A stretch of 64,000 bases of DNA from an uncultured Eubacteriales bacterium. Its GTDB lineage: Bacteria; Bacillota; Clostridia; Oscillospirales; Oscillospiraceae. The stretch's first letter is position 1. Each line of letters begins with the position of its first letter. The stretch is taken from assembly GCA_900545585.1 (NCBI GenBank), contig UQZR01000006.1, positions 30,298-94,297 on the forward strand, in the 5' to 3' direction. A model generated the notes under the pieces. It did no database searches. It saw only the letters and a program-made list of their open reading frames with translations, and was not told where the DNA came from. Shown here one piece after another: positions 8,035 to 20,559 of the stretch. The translations under genes were made by a program, and so were the position numbers.

Positions 8035-8868
8035 ATGAAAAAGCTGATTGCACTGATGCTGGCCATGGTCATGGCCCTGTCCCTGGTGGCCTGCGGTAAG
8101 CCCGCAGAGAACGACAATTCCGCAAACGACAACAATACCGACGGCGATGCCACTGCCACACGGACCTTCGTGATGGGCGTCGACGCGGAGTATCCCCCCT
8201 TCAGCTATCTGGGCGAGGACGGCCAGTACACCGGCTTTGACGTGGAGGTCTGCAAGGCTGTCTGCGATCTGCTGGGCTGGGATCTGCAGGTCTTCGGTGT
8301 GAACTGGGACCAGAAGCTGGTGCAGCTGGACGCCAAGGAGTGTGACTGCGTATGGTCCGGCATGACCATCCTGGACTCCATGAAGGAGGCCGGCTATGTG
8401 ATCTCCGCGCCTTACTATGACAACACCCAGGTCATCATGGTCAAGGAGGGCAGCGACATCAAGTCTTCCGCTGACCTGGCCGGTAAGGTCGTGGCCGTGC
8501 AGCTGGGCACCTCCGGTGAGGCGCTGCTGGCCGATGGCGGTGATCTGGCCGACCTGGCGGCGACCTTCGCTGACCTGACCACCTGCGACAGCTTCCTGAA
8601 GTGCTTCACTGAGCTGGGCGGCGGCGCCGTGGACGCTGTCATCGTGGACAAGCCCGTGGCTGTCTCCTATGCCGAGTCCAACAAGGGCTTCACCGTTCTG
8701 GACGAGGGTCTGGGCGCCGAGCAGTACGGCATCGCCTTCCGCGCCGGTGACGAGGAGCTGTGCGCCACCGTGGAGGACGCCGTGGCTCAGCTGGTGGCCA
8801 ACGGCACCTACGCCGAGATCGCTGCCAAGTATCCCGACATTGCCAACAACCTGACCCTGCTGGGCTGA
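8035..8868 (+). CDS. Amino-acid ABC transporter substrate-binding lipoprotein
   Basis: 277-aa family 3 solute-binding protein. The N terminus is a lipoprotein signal (MKKLIALMLAMVMALSLVAC) with a lipobox LVAC, then an Asn/Asp-rich linker. The mature domain has the SBP_bac_3 pattern (VGVDAEYPPFSYLGEDG, GFDVEVCKAVCD). It should bind a polar or branched amino acid outside the membrane and deliver it to the permease encoded next. A 12-bp stem-loop follows the gene, a common device for giving binding proteins higher expression than the permease. Substrate not decidable from sequence. Confidence 0.93.
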   Translation: MKKLIALMLAMVMALSLVACGKPAENDNSANDNNTDGDATATRTFVMGVDAEYPPFSYLGEDGQYTGFDVEVCKAVCDLLGWDLQVFGVNWDQKLVQLDAKECDCVWSGMTILDSMKEAGYVISAPYYDNTQVIMVKEGSDIKSSADLAGKVVAVQLGTSGEALLADGGDLADLAATFADLTTCDSFLKCFTELGGGAVDAVIVDKPVAVSYAESNKGFTVLDEGLGAEQYGIAFRAGDEELCATVEDAVAQLVANGTYAEIAAKYPDIANNLTLLG

Positions 8869-8906
8869 GCCTGAGGCATCGGCGCACAAAAGAAAACAGC
8901 ATACCG

Positions 8907-8936
8907 GCTCCCGAGGGAAATTCCTCCCTCGGGAGC
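8907..8936 (+). other. Intercistronic stem-loop between binding protein and permease
   Basis: GCTCCCGAGGGA, 6-nt loop, TCCCTCGGGAGC without a T tract. Probably stabilises or attenuates the operon mRNA rather than ending it. Confidence 0.6.
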
Positions 8937-8962
8937 GTATGTGCATGAATTGAGGATAACAT

Positions 8963-9610
8963 ATGACCTTACTGACCATGATCGTCAAGATGGGGGAGGG
9001 ACTTTCCAAGACCTGCGCCATCTTCTTTCTGACGCTGCTGTTCTCCCTGCCGCTGGGCATGATCGTTGCGCTGCTGCGCATGAGCAAAAACAGGATCGTC
9101 TCCGGCATCACCCGTTTCTTCATCTCCATTCTCCGCGGCACGCCGCTGATGCTGCAGCTGCTGGCCGTGACCTACGGCCCCTACTACCTCTGTGACTTGC
9201 CGGTGGCCCGCAACAAGCTGATCCCCGTGGTCATCGCCTTTGCCATCAACTACGCCGCCTATTTCGCGGAGATCTATCGCGGCGGCATCGAATCTATGCC
9301 GGTGGGACAGTATGAAGCGGCAGAGGTGCTGGGTTATACCAAGGCCCAGACCTTTATCCATGTCATCCTGCCGCAGGTGTTCAAGCGCATCATGCCCAGC
9401 ATCACCAACGAGGTGGTGACGCTGGTGAAGGACACCTCCATGGCGTTCACTGTCTCCTATCAGGAGATGTTCACCATCGGCAAGCAGATCGCCAACTCCG
9501 AGACCAGCTTTACGCCGTTCCTGGTGGCAGGCGTGTTCTACTTTGCGTTCAACGCCGTTGTGGATCTGGTCATGGGCAAGGTGGAAAAGCGCATGGACTA
9601 CTATAAATAA
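8963..9610 (+). CDS. Amino-acid ABC transporter permease (His/Glu/Gln/Arg family)
   Basis: 215-aa integral membrane permease with about five helices. The EAA loop reads YEAAEVLGYTKAQTFIHVILPQ, which contacts the ATPase. ILRGTPLMLQLL and NYAAYFAEIYRGGI are typical of polar amino-acid permeases (TIGR01726 type). It is the only permease in the operon, so the transporter is likely a permease homodimer with the ATPase dimer. The gene starts 12 bp before the ATPase in the same direction. Confidence 0.94.
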   Translation: MTLLTMIVKMGEGLSKTCAIFFLTLLFSLPLGMIVALLRMSKNRIVSGITRFFISILRGTPLMLQLLAVTYGPYYLCDLPVARNKLIPVVIAFAINYAAYFAEIYRGGIESMPVGQYEAAEVLGYTKAQTFIHVILPQVFKRIMPSITNEVVTLVKDTSMAFTVSYQEMFTIGKQIANSETSFTPFLVAGVFYFAFNAVVDLVMGKVEKRMDYYK

Positions 9611-9622
9611 GGGAGGCGCCGC

Positions 9623-10387
9623 ATGAAACTGTTACAGATGAACCATGTGCAGAAGAGTTTTAACGCTGACACGCTGCATGTTCTCAAGGACATCAGTCTC
9701 TCCGTAGAAAAAGGCGAGGTGGTGGCCATTATCGGACCCTCCGGCAGCGGCAAATCCACGCTGCTGCGCTGCGCTGCGCTGCTTACCAGCATGGATGACG
9801 GCGAGCTGTTCTACGGCGACATACAGGCCGCCCGCAGCGAAAACGGCAGGGCGGTCTACGCTGACAAGGAGACACTGAAAAGGGTGCGGGAAAAGTTCGG
9901 GCTGGTGTTCCAGAGCTTCAACCTCTTTCCTCACTATTCCGTGCTGAAAAATCTGACGGACCCCCAGATCCGCGTGCTGGGCCGCGACAAGGAGACGGCG
10001 CAGCAGCGGGCGCGGCAGCTGCTGGAGAAGATGGGGCTTTCCGACAAGGAGGGCGCCTACCCCTGCGAGCTCTCCGGCGGACAGCAGCAGCGGGTAGCCA
10101 TCGCCCGCGCCCTGGCCATGGATCCCGAGATCCTCTTTTTCGATGAACCCACCTCGGCGCTGGACCCCGAGCTGACCGGCGAGATCCTGAAGGTCATCCG
10201 TGACCTGGCGGAGGAGCATATGACCATGGTCATCGTGACCCACGAGATGTCCTTTGCCAAGGACGTGGCAGACCGCGTTATCTTCATGGCCGGCGGCGTC
10301 ATTGTGGAGGAGGGCACGCCGGAGGAGGTCATGGTCAACACCCGTGAGGAACGGACCCGTCAGTTCCTGGGGCGCTATCAGAGATGA
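9623..10387 (+). CDS. Amino-acid ABC transporter ATP-binding protein (GlnQ-type)
   Basis: 254-aa ABC ATPase with Walker A GPSGSGKST, Q-loop VFQSFNLFPH, signature LSGGQQQR, Walker B ILFFDEPTSALD and H-loop VTHEMSFA. It contains a short insertion (about residues 70-85) seen in some clostridial GlnQ proteins. It powers the preceding permease. The stop overlaps the start of the racemase-like gene by 4 bp, tying that enzyme to transport. Confidence 0.95.
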   Translation: MKLLQMNHVQKSFNADTLHVLKDISLSVEKGEVVAIIGPSGSGKSTLLRCAALLTSMDDGELFYGDIQAARSENGRAVYADKETLKRVREKFGLVFQSFNLFPHYSVLKNLTDPQIRVLGRDKETAQQRARQLLEKMGLSDKEGAYPCELSGGQQQRVAIARALAMDPEILFFDEPTSALDPELTGEILKVIRDLAEEHMTMVIVTHEMSFAKDVADRVIFMAGGVIVEEGTPEEVMVNTREERTRQFLGRYQR

Positions 10388-11148
10388 GAAAGCTGCGCGT
10401 GGTGCGGGCAGATCCCGCTGGTAATATCACTCTATTCGTCCTGACGCCCGTGGACAAGGCTGAGTGCGCCGCCGTGGCCGCACAGCTCATGGCCATCCGG
10501 GAACTGCAGGCGGAGCAGGTAGGCTTCATCTTCCCCAACGGCCATATGGAGATGGAGGCGGGGGAGTTCTGCGGCAACGCCTCCCGTGCCTACGGATTCC
10601 TGCTGGCGAAGCAGCAGGGGCTCGCCGGCTGCCGGAGCATGCAGCTGTCCGTCAGCGGCTGCGATCACCCCATCACCGTGACGGTGGACATGGACGCCGG
10701 TACGGCGGAGGCAGAGATGCCGCTGCCGAAATTTGTCAGGCCGGTGGACGCTCCCCCTGCAGGTACGCTGGTGCATCTGGGAGGCATCGCCCATCTGGTG
10801 GTGCAGGATGTCCCGCCCAGCCGTGAGTTTTTCGCCCAGGCCGAGCCGCTCTTTGCGGCGGACCCTGCGCTGGATGCCTACGGCGTGTGCTTCGTGGAGG
10901 GGGACCGTATGACGCCGCTGGTGAAGGTACCGGAGGCGGGAACGCTGGTGTTCGAGGGCAGCTGCGGCAGCGGTACGCTGGCCTGCGCAGTGGCCATGAG
11001 CCAGGGCAGGGAAGGCATATTTTCCGTCTCCCTGCGGCAGCCGGCCGGAACAGTCAACGCCTCCGTGACGCGGCGGGACGGCGCGGTCATCGCGGCGTCT
11101 ATCGGCGGACCGGTAACGCTGAGCGAGCCCTTTGAGGTGACTATCTGA
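10384..11148 (+). CDS. CntK-like PLP-independent amino-acid racemase (DapF fold)
   Basis: 254-aa protein of the diaminopimelate epimerase fold, closest in remembered features to the histidine racemase CntK rather than DapF. Shared features are QLMA...EQVGFI near residues 37-55, EFCGNAS with catalytic Cys63, a VSGC segment, and EGSCGSGT with catalytic Cys194. The two Cys would act as a thiol/thiolate pair. It ends an amino-acid transporter operon with 4-bp overlap; no staphylopine partners (CntL, CntM) are nearby. Substrate could be histidine or whatever the transporter carries; this is inference. Confidence 0.8.
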   Translation: MRKLRVVRADPAGNITLFVLTPVDKAECAAVAAQLMAIRELQAEQVGFIFPNGHMEMEAGEFCGNASRAYGFLLAKQQGLAGCRSMQLSVSGCDHPITVTVDMDAGTAEAEMPLPKFVRPVDAPPAGTLVHLGGIAHLVVQDVPPSREFFAQAEPLFAADPALDAYGVCFVEGDRMTPLVKVPEAGTLVFEGSCGSGTLACAVAMSQGREGIFSVSLRQPAGTVNASVTRRDGAVIAASIGGPVTLSEPFEVTI

Positions 11149-11160
11149 AAAAATGCCCGA

Positions 11161-11187
11161 AAAAACGCACCCGACAGGGTGCGTTTT
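11161..11187 (+). terminator. Terminator of the ABC transporter operon
   Basis: AACGCACCC-gaca-GGGTGCGTT flanked by A and T runs, 12 bp after the racemase stop. Confidence 0.9.
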
Positions 11188-11191
11188 TTGG

Positions 11192-11220
11192 TTGTACAAT
11201 TGTACCCAAAGCGGTATAAT
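11192..11220 (+). promoter_or_regulatory. Sigma-A-type promoter of murD
   Basis: TTGTAC at 11192-11197, 17-bp spacer, perfect TATAAT at 11215-11220. Confidence 0.75.
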
Positions 11221-11257
11221 GTCTGTATTGAGCAACTGTTAGACGGAGGGATATAAC

Positions 11258-12646
11258 ATGACCTTGCATGAGTATATGGAGAGCCTGCGGCAGAAAACGG
11301 TGGCAGTGCTGGGCATCGGCGTCAGCAACACGCCGCTGGTGCAGCTGCTGCTGCGCAGCGGCATTCGCGTCACCGCCTGTGACAAGCGGACGAGGGAGCA
11401 GCTGGGCACGCTGGCTGACGAGCTGAAGCAGGCGGGATGCACGCTGCGGCTGGGACCGGATTATCTGGAGGGTCTCCACGAGGACGTGATCTTCCGCACC
11501 CCGGGCCTGCGGCCTGATGTGCCCCAGCTTGCGGCGGCGGTGGCCAATGGCAGCATGCTGACCAGCGAGATGGAGGAGTTCTTCCGTGTCTGCCCGTGTC
11601 CCATCATCGCCGTCACCGGCTCCGACGGTAAGACGACGACCACCACCATCATCGCCGAGCTGCTGAAGGCGGCAGGGAACACAGTGTGGGTAGGCGGTAA
11701 TATCGGACACCCGCTGCTGTGCGATGCCGACCGTATGCGGCCCCAGGACTATGCGGTGCTGGAGCTGTCCAGCTTCCAGCTGATGACCATGGACCGCAGT
11801 CCCCATATCGCGGTGGTGACCAATCTGGCCCCCAATCACCTGGACATGCACAAGGATATGGCAGAGTATGTGGCGGCCAAGGAGAACATCTTCCGCCACC
11901 AGACTGCCGGCGACATTGCCGTGTTCAACGCCGACAACGCCATCACGGCAGAGCAGGCGGGGCGCACCGTAGGCCGCAGCCGCCGCTTCAGCCGTCAGAC
12001 AGAGCTGAACGACGGCGTGTTCCTGCGGGGCGAGGACATCGTCTGCCGCAGTGAGGCAGGGGAGCGGGTCATCATGAATACCTCCGACATCAAGATCCCC
12101 GGCGTCCACAACGTGGAGAACTACATGGCGGCCATCGCCGCCGTGGACGGTCTGGTGCCGGACGACATCATCCGCGACTTCGCACGCAGCTTCGGCGGCG
12201 TGGAGCACCGCATCGAGCTGGTGCGTACCTACCGTGGTGTCCGGTACTACAACGATTCCATCGCCTCCAGCCCCTCCCGCACCATTGCGGGGCTGCGCTC
12301 CTTCCCGGAGAAGGTCATCCTCATCGCCGGCGGCTATGACAAGCACATTCCTTTCGACGTACTGGGCCCCGAGGTGACGGCCCACGTGAAGCTGCTGGTA
12401 CTCTGCGGAGCCACGGCAGGGAAGATCCGCGCCGCAGTGGAGGCCGCGCCGGACTACCGCCCGGGCCGTCCGGAGATCCTGGAGGTCACGCCTTTTCAGG
12501 CTGCGGTAGAGGCCGCCCGCGACCATGCCGCCGCAGGCGATGTGGTGACGTTGTCCCCGGCCTGTGCTGCCTTCGACCAGTTCAAGAACTTTGCCGAGCG
12601 GGGCAGGGTGTTCAAGGAGATCGTCCGCAGCTGGCCGGAGGAATGA
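11258..12646 (+). CDS. murD: UDP-N-acetylmuramoyl-L-alanine--D-glutamate ligase
   Basis: Cytosolic peptidoglycan enzyme adding D-Glu to UDP-MurNAc-L-Ala with ATP. 462 aa, usual length. N-terminal Rossmann-like part GIGVSNTPL, ATP loop TGSDGKTTTTTI at about 127-138, LELSSFQL, NHLDMHK and HRIELV, and the C-terminal GGYDKHIPF loop. The gene has its own promoter and AGACGGAGGG Shine-Dalgarno. It stands outside a dcw cluster; yunB, ligA and an amylase-family gene follow. Confidence 0.96.
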   Translation: MTLHEYMESLRQKTVAVLGIGVSNTPLVQLLLRSGIRVTACDKRTREQLGTLADELKQAGCTLRLGPDYLEGLHEDVIFRTPGLRPDVPQLAAAVANGSMLTSEMEEFFRVCPCPIIAVTGSDGKTTTTTIIAELLKAAGNTVWVGGNIGHPLLCDADRMRPQDYAVLELSSFQLMTMDRSPHIAVVTNLAPNHLDMHKDMAEYVAAKENIFRHQTAGDIAVFNADNAITAEQAGRTVGRSRRFSRQTELNDGVFLRGEDIVCRSEAGERVIMNTSDIKIPGVHNVENYMAAIAAVDGLVPDDIIRDFARSFGGVEHRIELVRTYRGVRYYNDSIASSPSRTIAGLRSFPEKVILIAGGYDKHIPFDVLGPEVTAHVKLLVLCGATAGKIRAAVEAAPDYRPGRPEILEVTPFQAAVEAARDHAAAGDVVTLSPACAAFDQFKNFAERGRVFKEIVRSWPEE

Positions 12647-12692
12647 GGAAAAGCCTTGGCATCATAAACTCCCTGCAAGGGGGGTGGATGCC

Positions 12693-13388
12693 GTGGAACG
12701 GCTTCGTTATCTGCGCCTGACCGGACGACAGAAGGTGCTGGTCTGGTGTACCTTTCTTCTGGCGGCGTTGGGAGCGCTGACTGTTGCCGCCGTGCTGCAT
12801 ATGAGGCCCATCGTGGTGGATCTGGCCACCGCTCGCACCTCTAACACGGTGAACCGCATCGTGGTGGCCGCCATCAACGATGCGGTGGACAGCGGGCGCA
12901 TCGACTACGGGCGGCTGGTGTCCTTCGATAAGGATGCCAACGGCCATGTGACGGCGCTGAAAAGCAACATGGCGGAGTTCAACCGCCTGCAGGCGTCTAT
13001 CTCCGACGATATCCTCCAGCGCATGGCGGATGTGTCCACCACGGATTTGTCCATCCCCATCGGCACGCTGACCGGCTCGCCGCTGCTGGCAGGCCGCGGG
13101 CCGTGTCTGCACGTGCGCATGCAGTCCGTGGGCACTGCCACCGCCCGCTTCGATAACCAGTTTTCCTCCGCCGGCATCAACCAGACCCGCCACCGCATCC
13201 TGCTGGATGTGGATGTCCACGTCAGCATCCTGCTGCCTGGGCTGACCACCTATACCAAGGTGTCCAACGAGATCTCCGTGGCGGAGACGGTGATCGTGGG
13301 CGGCGTACCCGACACCTACACCTATTTCAGTACCACGCCGGACGAGATCGAGAACTACGCCGACGAGTACATCATCAACAACGGATAA
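12693..13388 (+). CDS. yunB: Sporulation protein YunB
   Basis: 231 aa from GTG at 12693. An in-frame GTG nine bases upstream lies too close to the AAGGGGGG Shine-Dalgarno. A short basic N terminus is followed by one membrane helix (about residues 13-33). The rest is a YunB domain with N-rich NTVNRIVVAAINDAV and the ILLDVDVHVSILLPG stretch. In Bacillus yunB is sigma-E-controlled and needed for normal spores; its molecular job is unknown. Likely co-transcribed with murD (46-bp gap) and ligA (11-bp gap). Confidence 0.85.
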   Translation: MERLRYLRLTGRQKVLVWCTFLLAALGALTVAAVLHMRPIVVDLATARTSNTVNRIVVAAINDAVDSGRIDYGRLVSFDKDANGHVTALKSNMAEFNRLQASISDDILQRMADVSTTDLSIPIGTLTGSPLLAGRGPCLHVRMQSVGTATARFDNQFSSAGINQTRHRILLDVDVHVSILLPGLTTYTKVSNEISVAETVIVGGVPDTYTYFSTTPDEIENYADEYIINNG

Positions 13389-13399
13389 GAGGTCACACT

Positions 13400-15367
13400 A
13401 TGGACTACCGACAGGAAATGAAGGAGCTGCGGGACACCCTGAATGCCCACGGCTACCGCTATTACGTATTGGATGAGCCCACCATCTCCGACTACGAGTA
13501 CGACCACATGCTGCGCCGTCTGGAGGATCTGGAGGCGGCACATCCGGAGGAAATCACGCCGGATTCGCCCACGCAGCGCATCGGTGGCCGCACGCTGTCC
13601 GAGTTCCAGCAGGTGACGCATCCCGTGCCGCTGGAGAGTTTGCAGGACGTGTTCAACGACGATGAGGTATGCCAGTTTCTGGAAAAGATACCCCTGGACG
13701 CGCCGGTGTGGAGCGTGGAGCCAAAGGTGGACGGCCTGTCCGTGGCCCTGGAGTATAGGGACGGCGTGTTCGTCCGCGGCGCCACCCGCGGCGATGGACG
13801 GGTGGGGGAGGACGTGACGGAGAATCTGCGCACCATCCGCTCCATTCCTATGACGCTGCCGGAGAAGCTGCCCCGTCTCATCGTCCGCGGCGAGGTCTAC
13901 ATGGCTCGCAGCGTGTTCGATGAGATCAACGCCCGCCGCGAGCTGGAGGGCAAGCCCCTGATGGCCAACCCCCGCAACGCTGCCGCCGGCTCCCTGCGCC
14001 AGCTGGACCCCAAAATCGCGGCCCAGCGCCGTCTGGACATCGCCGTATTCAATCTCCAGCTGGCGGAGGGACGGGAGTTCACCACCCACACCGAGACCAT
14101 CGACTATCTGGCGTCCCAGCATTTCAAGGTCATTCCGCACCGGCAGCTATCCAAAACCGCCGATATTCTGGCGGAGATCGCCGCGCTGGGCGACTGTCGG
14201 GAGCGTTTCCCCTTCGACATCGACGGCGCGGTCATTAAGCTGGACAACCTGGCGGAGCGGGAGGTGCTTGGCAGTACTGCCAAGTGTCCCCGCTGGGCCA
14301 TCGCCTACAAGTACCCGCCAGAGACCAAAGAGACGGTGCTCCGCGATATCGTGGTGCAGGTAGGACGCACTGGCGTGCTGACTCCCAAGGCGGAGCTGGA
14401 GCCGGTGCGTCTGGCGGGCACCACTGTGACCTACGCCACCCTGCATAATCAGGACTATATCGCCCAGAAGGACATCCGCATCGGCGACACGGTGCTGGTG
14501 CGCAAGGCGGGGGAGATCATCCCCGAGATCGTGGCCGTGGTGCCGGACAAGCGTCCGGACGGCGCACAGCCCTACACGCTGCCGGACCGCTGCCCCGTCT
14601 GCGGCGCGGAGGTGGTGCGGGACGAGGATGGCGCGGCTCTGCGCTGCACCGGCGCGGAGTGCCCTGCCCAGCTGCTGCGGAATCTGACCCATTTCGCCAG
14701 CCGAAACGCCATGGACATCGACGGTCTGGGTCCCGCCGTGATACAGCAGCTGGTGGACAGCGGCCTTGTCAGGACTGCCGCCGACCTGTACAGCCTGCGG
14801 CCGGAGCAGATCGCGGAGCTGGACCGTATGGGTCAGAAGTCCGCCCGGAACGCGGTGGAGGCCATCGCCAGAAGCCGTGAGGACGACCTGTGGCGCCTCA
14901 TCTTTGCCCTCGGCATCCGGCAGGTAGGTGAGAAGGCCGCCAAGGTGCTGGCTGCACGGTTCGGCAGCATGGACGCGCTGTCCACCGCCACGGAGGAGGA
15001 GCTGACCGCCATTGATGACGTGGGGCCCATCACGGCGAAATACATCCGCCAGTGGATGGACAGCCCACAGTCCCAGGACCTGCTGGCACGTCTGAAGGCC
15101 GCAGGGCTCAATATGACCTGTAAAGAGGAAATGGTTGACAGACGTTTTGCTGGAATGACTTTTGTCCTTACCGGCGCACTGGAGAAGTTTACCCGCGATG
15201 AAGCGGGGGAGATGATCGAGAAGCGGGGCGGCAAGGTGTCCGGCTCCGTTTCCAAAAAGACCAGCTACGTGGTGGCGGGAGAGAACGCCGGCAGCAAGCT
15301 GCAAAAGGCGCAGCAGCTGGGCATCCCCGTCCTCACGGAAGATGAATTTCTGGAGTTTCTGAAATAA
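13400..15367 (+). CDS. ligA: NAD-dependent DNA ligase LigA
   Basis: 655-aa replicative ligase sealing nicks with NAD+. Order: Ia domain with YRYYVLDEPTISDYEYD, adenylation domain with EPKVDGLSV (lysine nucleophile at about residue 113), OB fold, a Cys4 zinc finger (CPVCG...CTGAECPAQ), helix-hairpin-helix repeats, and a C-terminal BRCT domain (about 580-655). All expected motifs are present, so the enzyme should be active. Confidence 0.97.
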   Translation: MDYRQEMKELRDTLNAHGYRYYVLDEPTISDYEYDHMLRRLEDLEAAHPEEITPDSPTQRIGGRTLSEFQQVTHPVPLESLQDVFNDDEVCQFLEKIPLDAPVWSVEPKVDGLSVALEYRDGVFVRGATRGDGRVGEDVTENLRTIRSIPMTLPEKLPRLIVRGEVYMARSVFDEINARRELEGKPLMANPRNAAAGSLRQLDPKIAAQRRLDIAVFNLQLAEGREFTTHTETIDYLASQHFKVIPHRQLSKTADILAEIAALGDCRERFPFDIDGAVIKLDNLAEREVLGSTAKCPRWAIAYKYPPETKETVLRDIVVQVGRTGVLTPKAELEPVRLAGTTVTYATLHNQDYIAQKDIRIGDTVLVRKAGEIIPEIVAVVPDKRPDGAQPYTLPDRCPVCGAEVVRDEDGAALRCTGAECPAQLLRNLTHFASRNAMDIDGLGPAVIQQLVDSGLVRTAADLYSLRPEQIAELDRMGQKSARNAVEAIARSREDDLWRLIFALGIRQVGEKAAKVLAARFGSMDALSTATEEELTAIDDVGPITAKYIRQWMDSPQSQDLLARLKAAGLNMTCKEEMVDRRFAGMTFVLTGALEKFTRDEAGEMIEKRGGKVSGSVSKKTSYVVAGENAGSKLQKAQQLGIPVLTEDEFLEFLK

Positions 15368-15380
15368 GGAGGTACACGTC

Positions 15381-16649
15381 ATGGCAGAGCATACCGATCA
15401 GAATCTGCTGCATCAGGTGATTTACAGCGTCTTTGTGCGCAACCACACCAAAGAAGGCACCTTCCGCGCATTGGAGGGCGACCTGGACCGCCTGAAGGGG
15501 CTGGGTGCAGACATCATCTGGCTCATGCCCATCCATCCCATTGGTTCGGAGGGCCGTAAGGGCACTCTGGGCAGCCCCTACGCCATTCAGGACTACCGCG
15601 GCATCAATCCCGAGTACGGCACGCGGGAGGACTTCATCCATCTGGTGGATGCCATCCACGCTCGCGGCATGAAGTGCATCATCGACGTGGTGTACAACCA
15701 CACCTCACCGGACTCCGTGCTGGCCCACACTCATCCGGAGTACTTCCTCCGCGACGCAGAGGGTCGCCCTACCCGAAAGGTGGCGGACTGGTGGGATGTG
15801 GTGGACCTGGATTACAGCAACCGCGACCTGTGGAACTACCAGATCGACACGTTGAAGCAGTGGGCCGCCATCGTGGATGGCTTCCGCTGCGACGTGGCCA
15901 GCAGCGTCCCGCTGGACTTCTGGTGTGAGGCACGCCGCCAGGTGGAGACGGTGCGCCCTGGCTGCATCTGGTTGGCCGAAAGCGTCCACGGTGCCTACGT
16001 GCTGGGCATGCGCCGCACGGGCGCGGCCTGCGCCACGGACACCGAGCTGTACCGCGCCTTCGACATGACCTACGACTACGACATCTGGCCTTTTTACGAG
16101 GGCTTCCTGAAGGGAGATCTGTCCCTGCGGACCTACACGGACATCCTGAACTATCAGGAGCTGACGTATCCCACTGGCTACATCAAGGCCCGCTGCCTAG
16201 AGAACCACGACACCTGCCGCGCGGCCTCCTGGTTCACCAGTGACCGCCAGCTGTACCACTGGCTGGGATTCCTGTACTTCCAGCGGGGTGCCGCCATGCT
16301 GTACAGCGGCATGGAGTACGCGCCCAAAAAGCGGGTGGGTCTTTTCGACGCCGACGACAACTACGGCGACATGCGGCTGGACGTGCAGCGGTACCTCACC
16401 GCCTGCAAGGCCATGAAGCAGACGCTGCCGCTGGGCGGCGGCTTCTGGTGGGTAACCGCCGGCGACAGTGTGGCGCTGGGCCACTACGAGGGACCGGAGG
16501 GCCGCGCACTGGGCGTGTTTGACCTGCGGGGCCGCGGCGGTGAAGTGGCCGTGGATCTGCCGGACGGTGTGTACGAGAACCGTTTGGGCGGGCAAGTCAC
16601 CGTCAGCGGTGGAAAGCTGGCGCTGGGCGAGCGCCCCGTGGTGGTTTGA
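15381..16649 (+). CDS. Glycoside hydrolase family 13 (alpha-amylase family) protein
   Basis: 422-aa cytosolic (no signal peptide) GH13 barrel. Catalytic residues fit the family: Asp171 nucleophile (GFRCDVAS), Glu200 acid/base (LAESVH) and Asp277 (ENHDTC). DVVYNHTS is region I. It lacks a long B domain and has only a short C-terminal beta segment, so it is smaller than most amylases and may act on short maltodextrins. The AAGGAGGT Shine-Dalgarno is 14 bp after ligA, so it is in the same transcript. Substrate uncertain. Confidence 0.88.
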   Translation: MAEHTDQNLLHQVIYSVFVRNHTKEGTFRALEGDLDRLKGLGADIIWLMPIHPIGSEGRKGTLGSPYAIQDYRGINPEYGTREDFIHLVDAIHARGMKCIIDVVYNHTSPDSVLAHTHPEYFLRDAEGRPTRKVADWWDVVDLDYSNRDLWNYQIDTLKQWAAIVDGFRCDVASSVPLDFWCEARRQVETVRPGCIWLAESVHGAYVLGMRRTGAACATDTELYRAFDMTYDYDIWPFYEGFLKGDLSLRTYTDILNYQELTYPTGYIKARCLENHDTCRAASWFTSDRQLYHWLGFLYFQRGAAMLYSGMEYAPKKRVGLFDADDNYGDMRLDVQRYLTACKAMKQTLPLGGGFWWVTAGDSVALGHYEGPEGRALGVFDLRGRGGEVAVDLPDGVYENRLGGQVTVSGGKLALGERPVVV

Positions 16650-16684
16650 TGCGGGCCGCCGCTATTGGTTTTTTATACAAAGTG

Positions 16685-16722
16685 AAAAGAGATTCTGTGA
16701 CGTATGTCACAGAATCTCTTTT
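16685..16722 (+). terminator. Terminator of the murD-ligA-GH13 run
   Basis: AAAAGAGATTCTGTGAC-gtat- and its exact complement ending in TTTT: a perfect 17-bp stem. Confidence 0.9.
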
Positions 16723-16727
16723 GTTCA

Positions 16728-16756
16728 TTGACCTACGGCAATCGAAATGCTATACT
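16728..16756 (+). promoter_or_regulatory. Sigma-A-type promoter of nifJ
   Basis: TTGACC at 16728-16733, 17-bp spacer, TATACT at 16751-16756, immediately after the previous terminator. Confidence 0.75.
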
Positions 16757-16831
16757 TTTACACGGTATATCTAGGCTCTTTCCTGTGGCAAAGCAGGGAG
16801 GAGCTGATAGAAAAGAGGAGGAAAGAATCAT

Positions 16832-20344
<3,513 letters not shown>

Positions 20345-20384
20345 GGAAGTTTCTCCGCGGTAAACTTCTTCGTGAATTTGTGAC

Positions 20385-20427
20385 AAAATAAGATAGAGCC
20401 GCCCCAAGGGCGGCTCTATCTTATTTT
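20385..20427 (+). terminator. Terminator of nifJ
   Basis: Perfect 20-bp stem (AAAATAAGATAGAGCCGCCC and its complement) with a 3-nt loop, symmetrical enough to work in both directions. Confidence 0.9.
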
Positions 20428-20483
20428 TCTTTTGTTTCGGCGCAGATTATTTTTTATTGCGGTGATAAATATCCGTTAATTTG

Positions 20484-20512
20484 TTGACATACAGCAGGGA
20501 GAGTGATAAAAT
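20484..20512 (+). promoter_or_regulatory. Sigma-A-type promoter of the CoA-transferase gene
   Basis: Consensus TTGACA at 20484-20489, 17-bp spacer, TAAAAT at 20507-20512. Confidence 0.75.
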
Positions 20513-20559
20513 TAACAAAGTAAAAAAATCCTACTTCATGAGGGGAAAGGGAGAACAGT

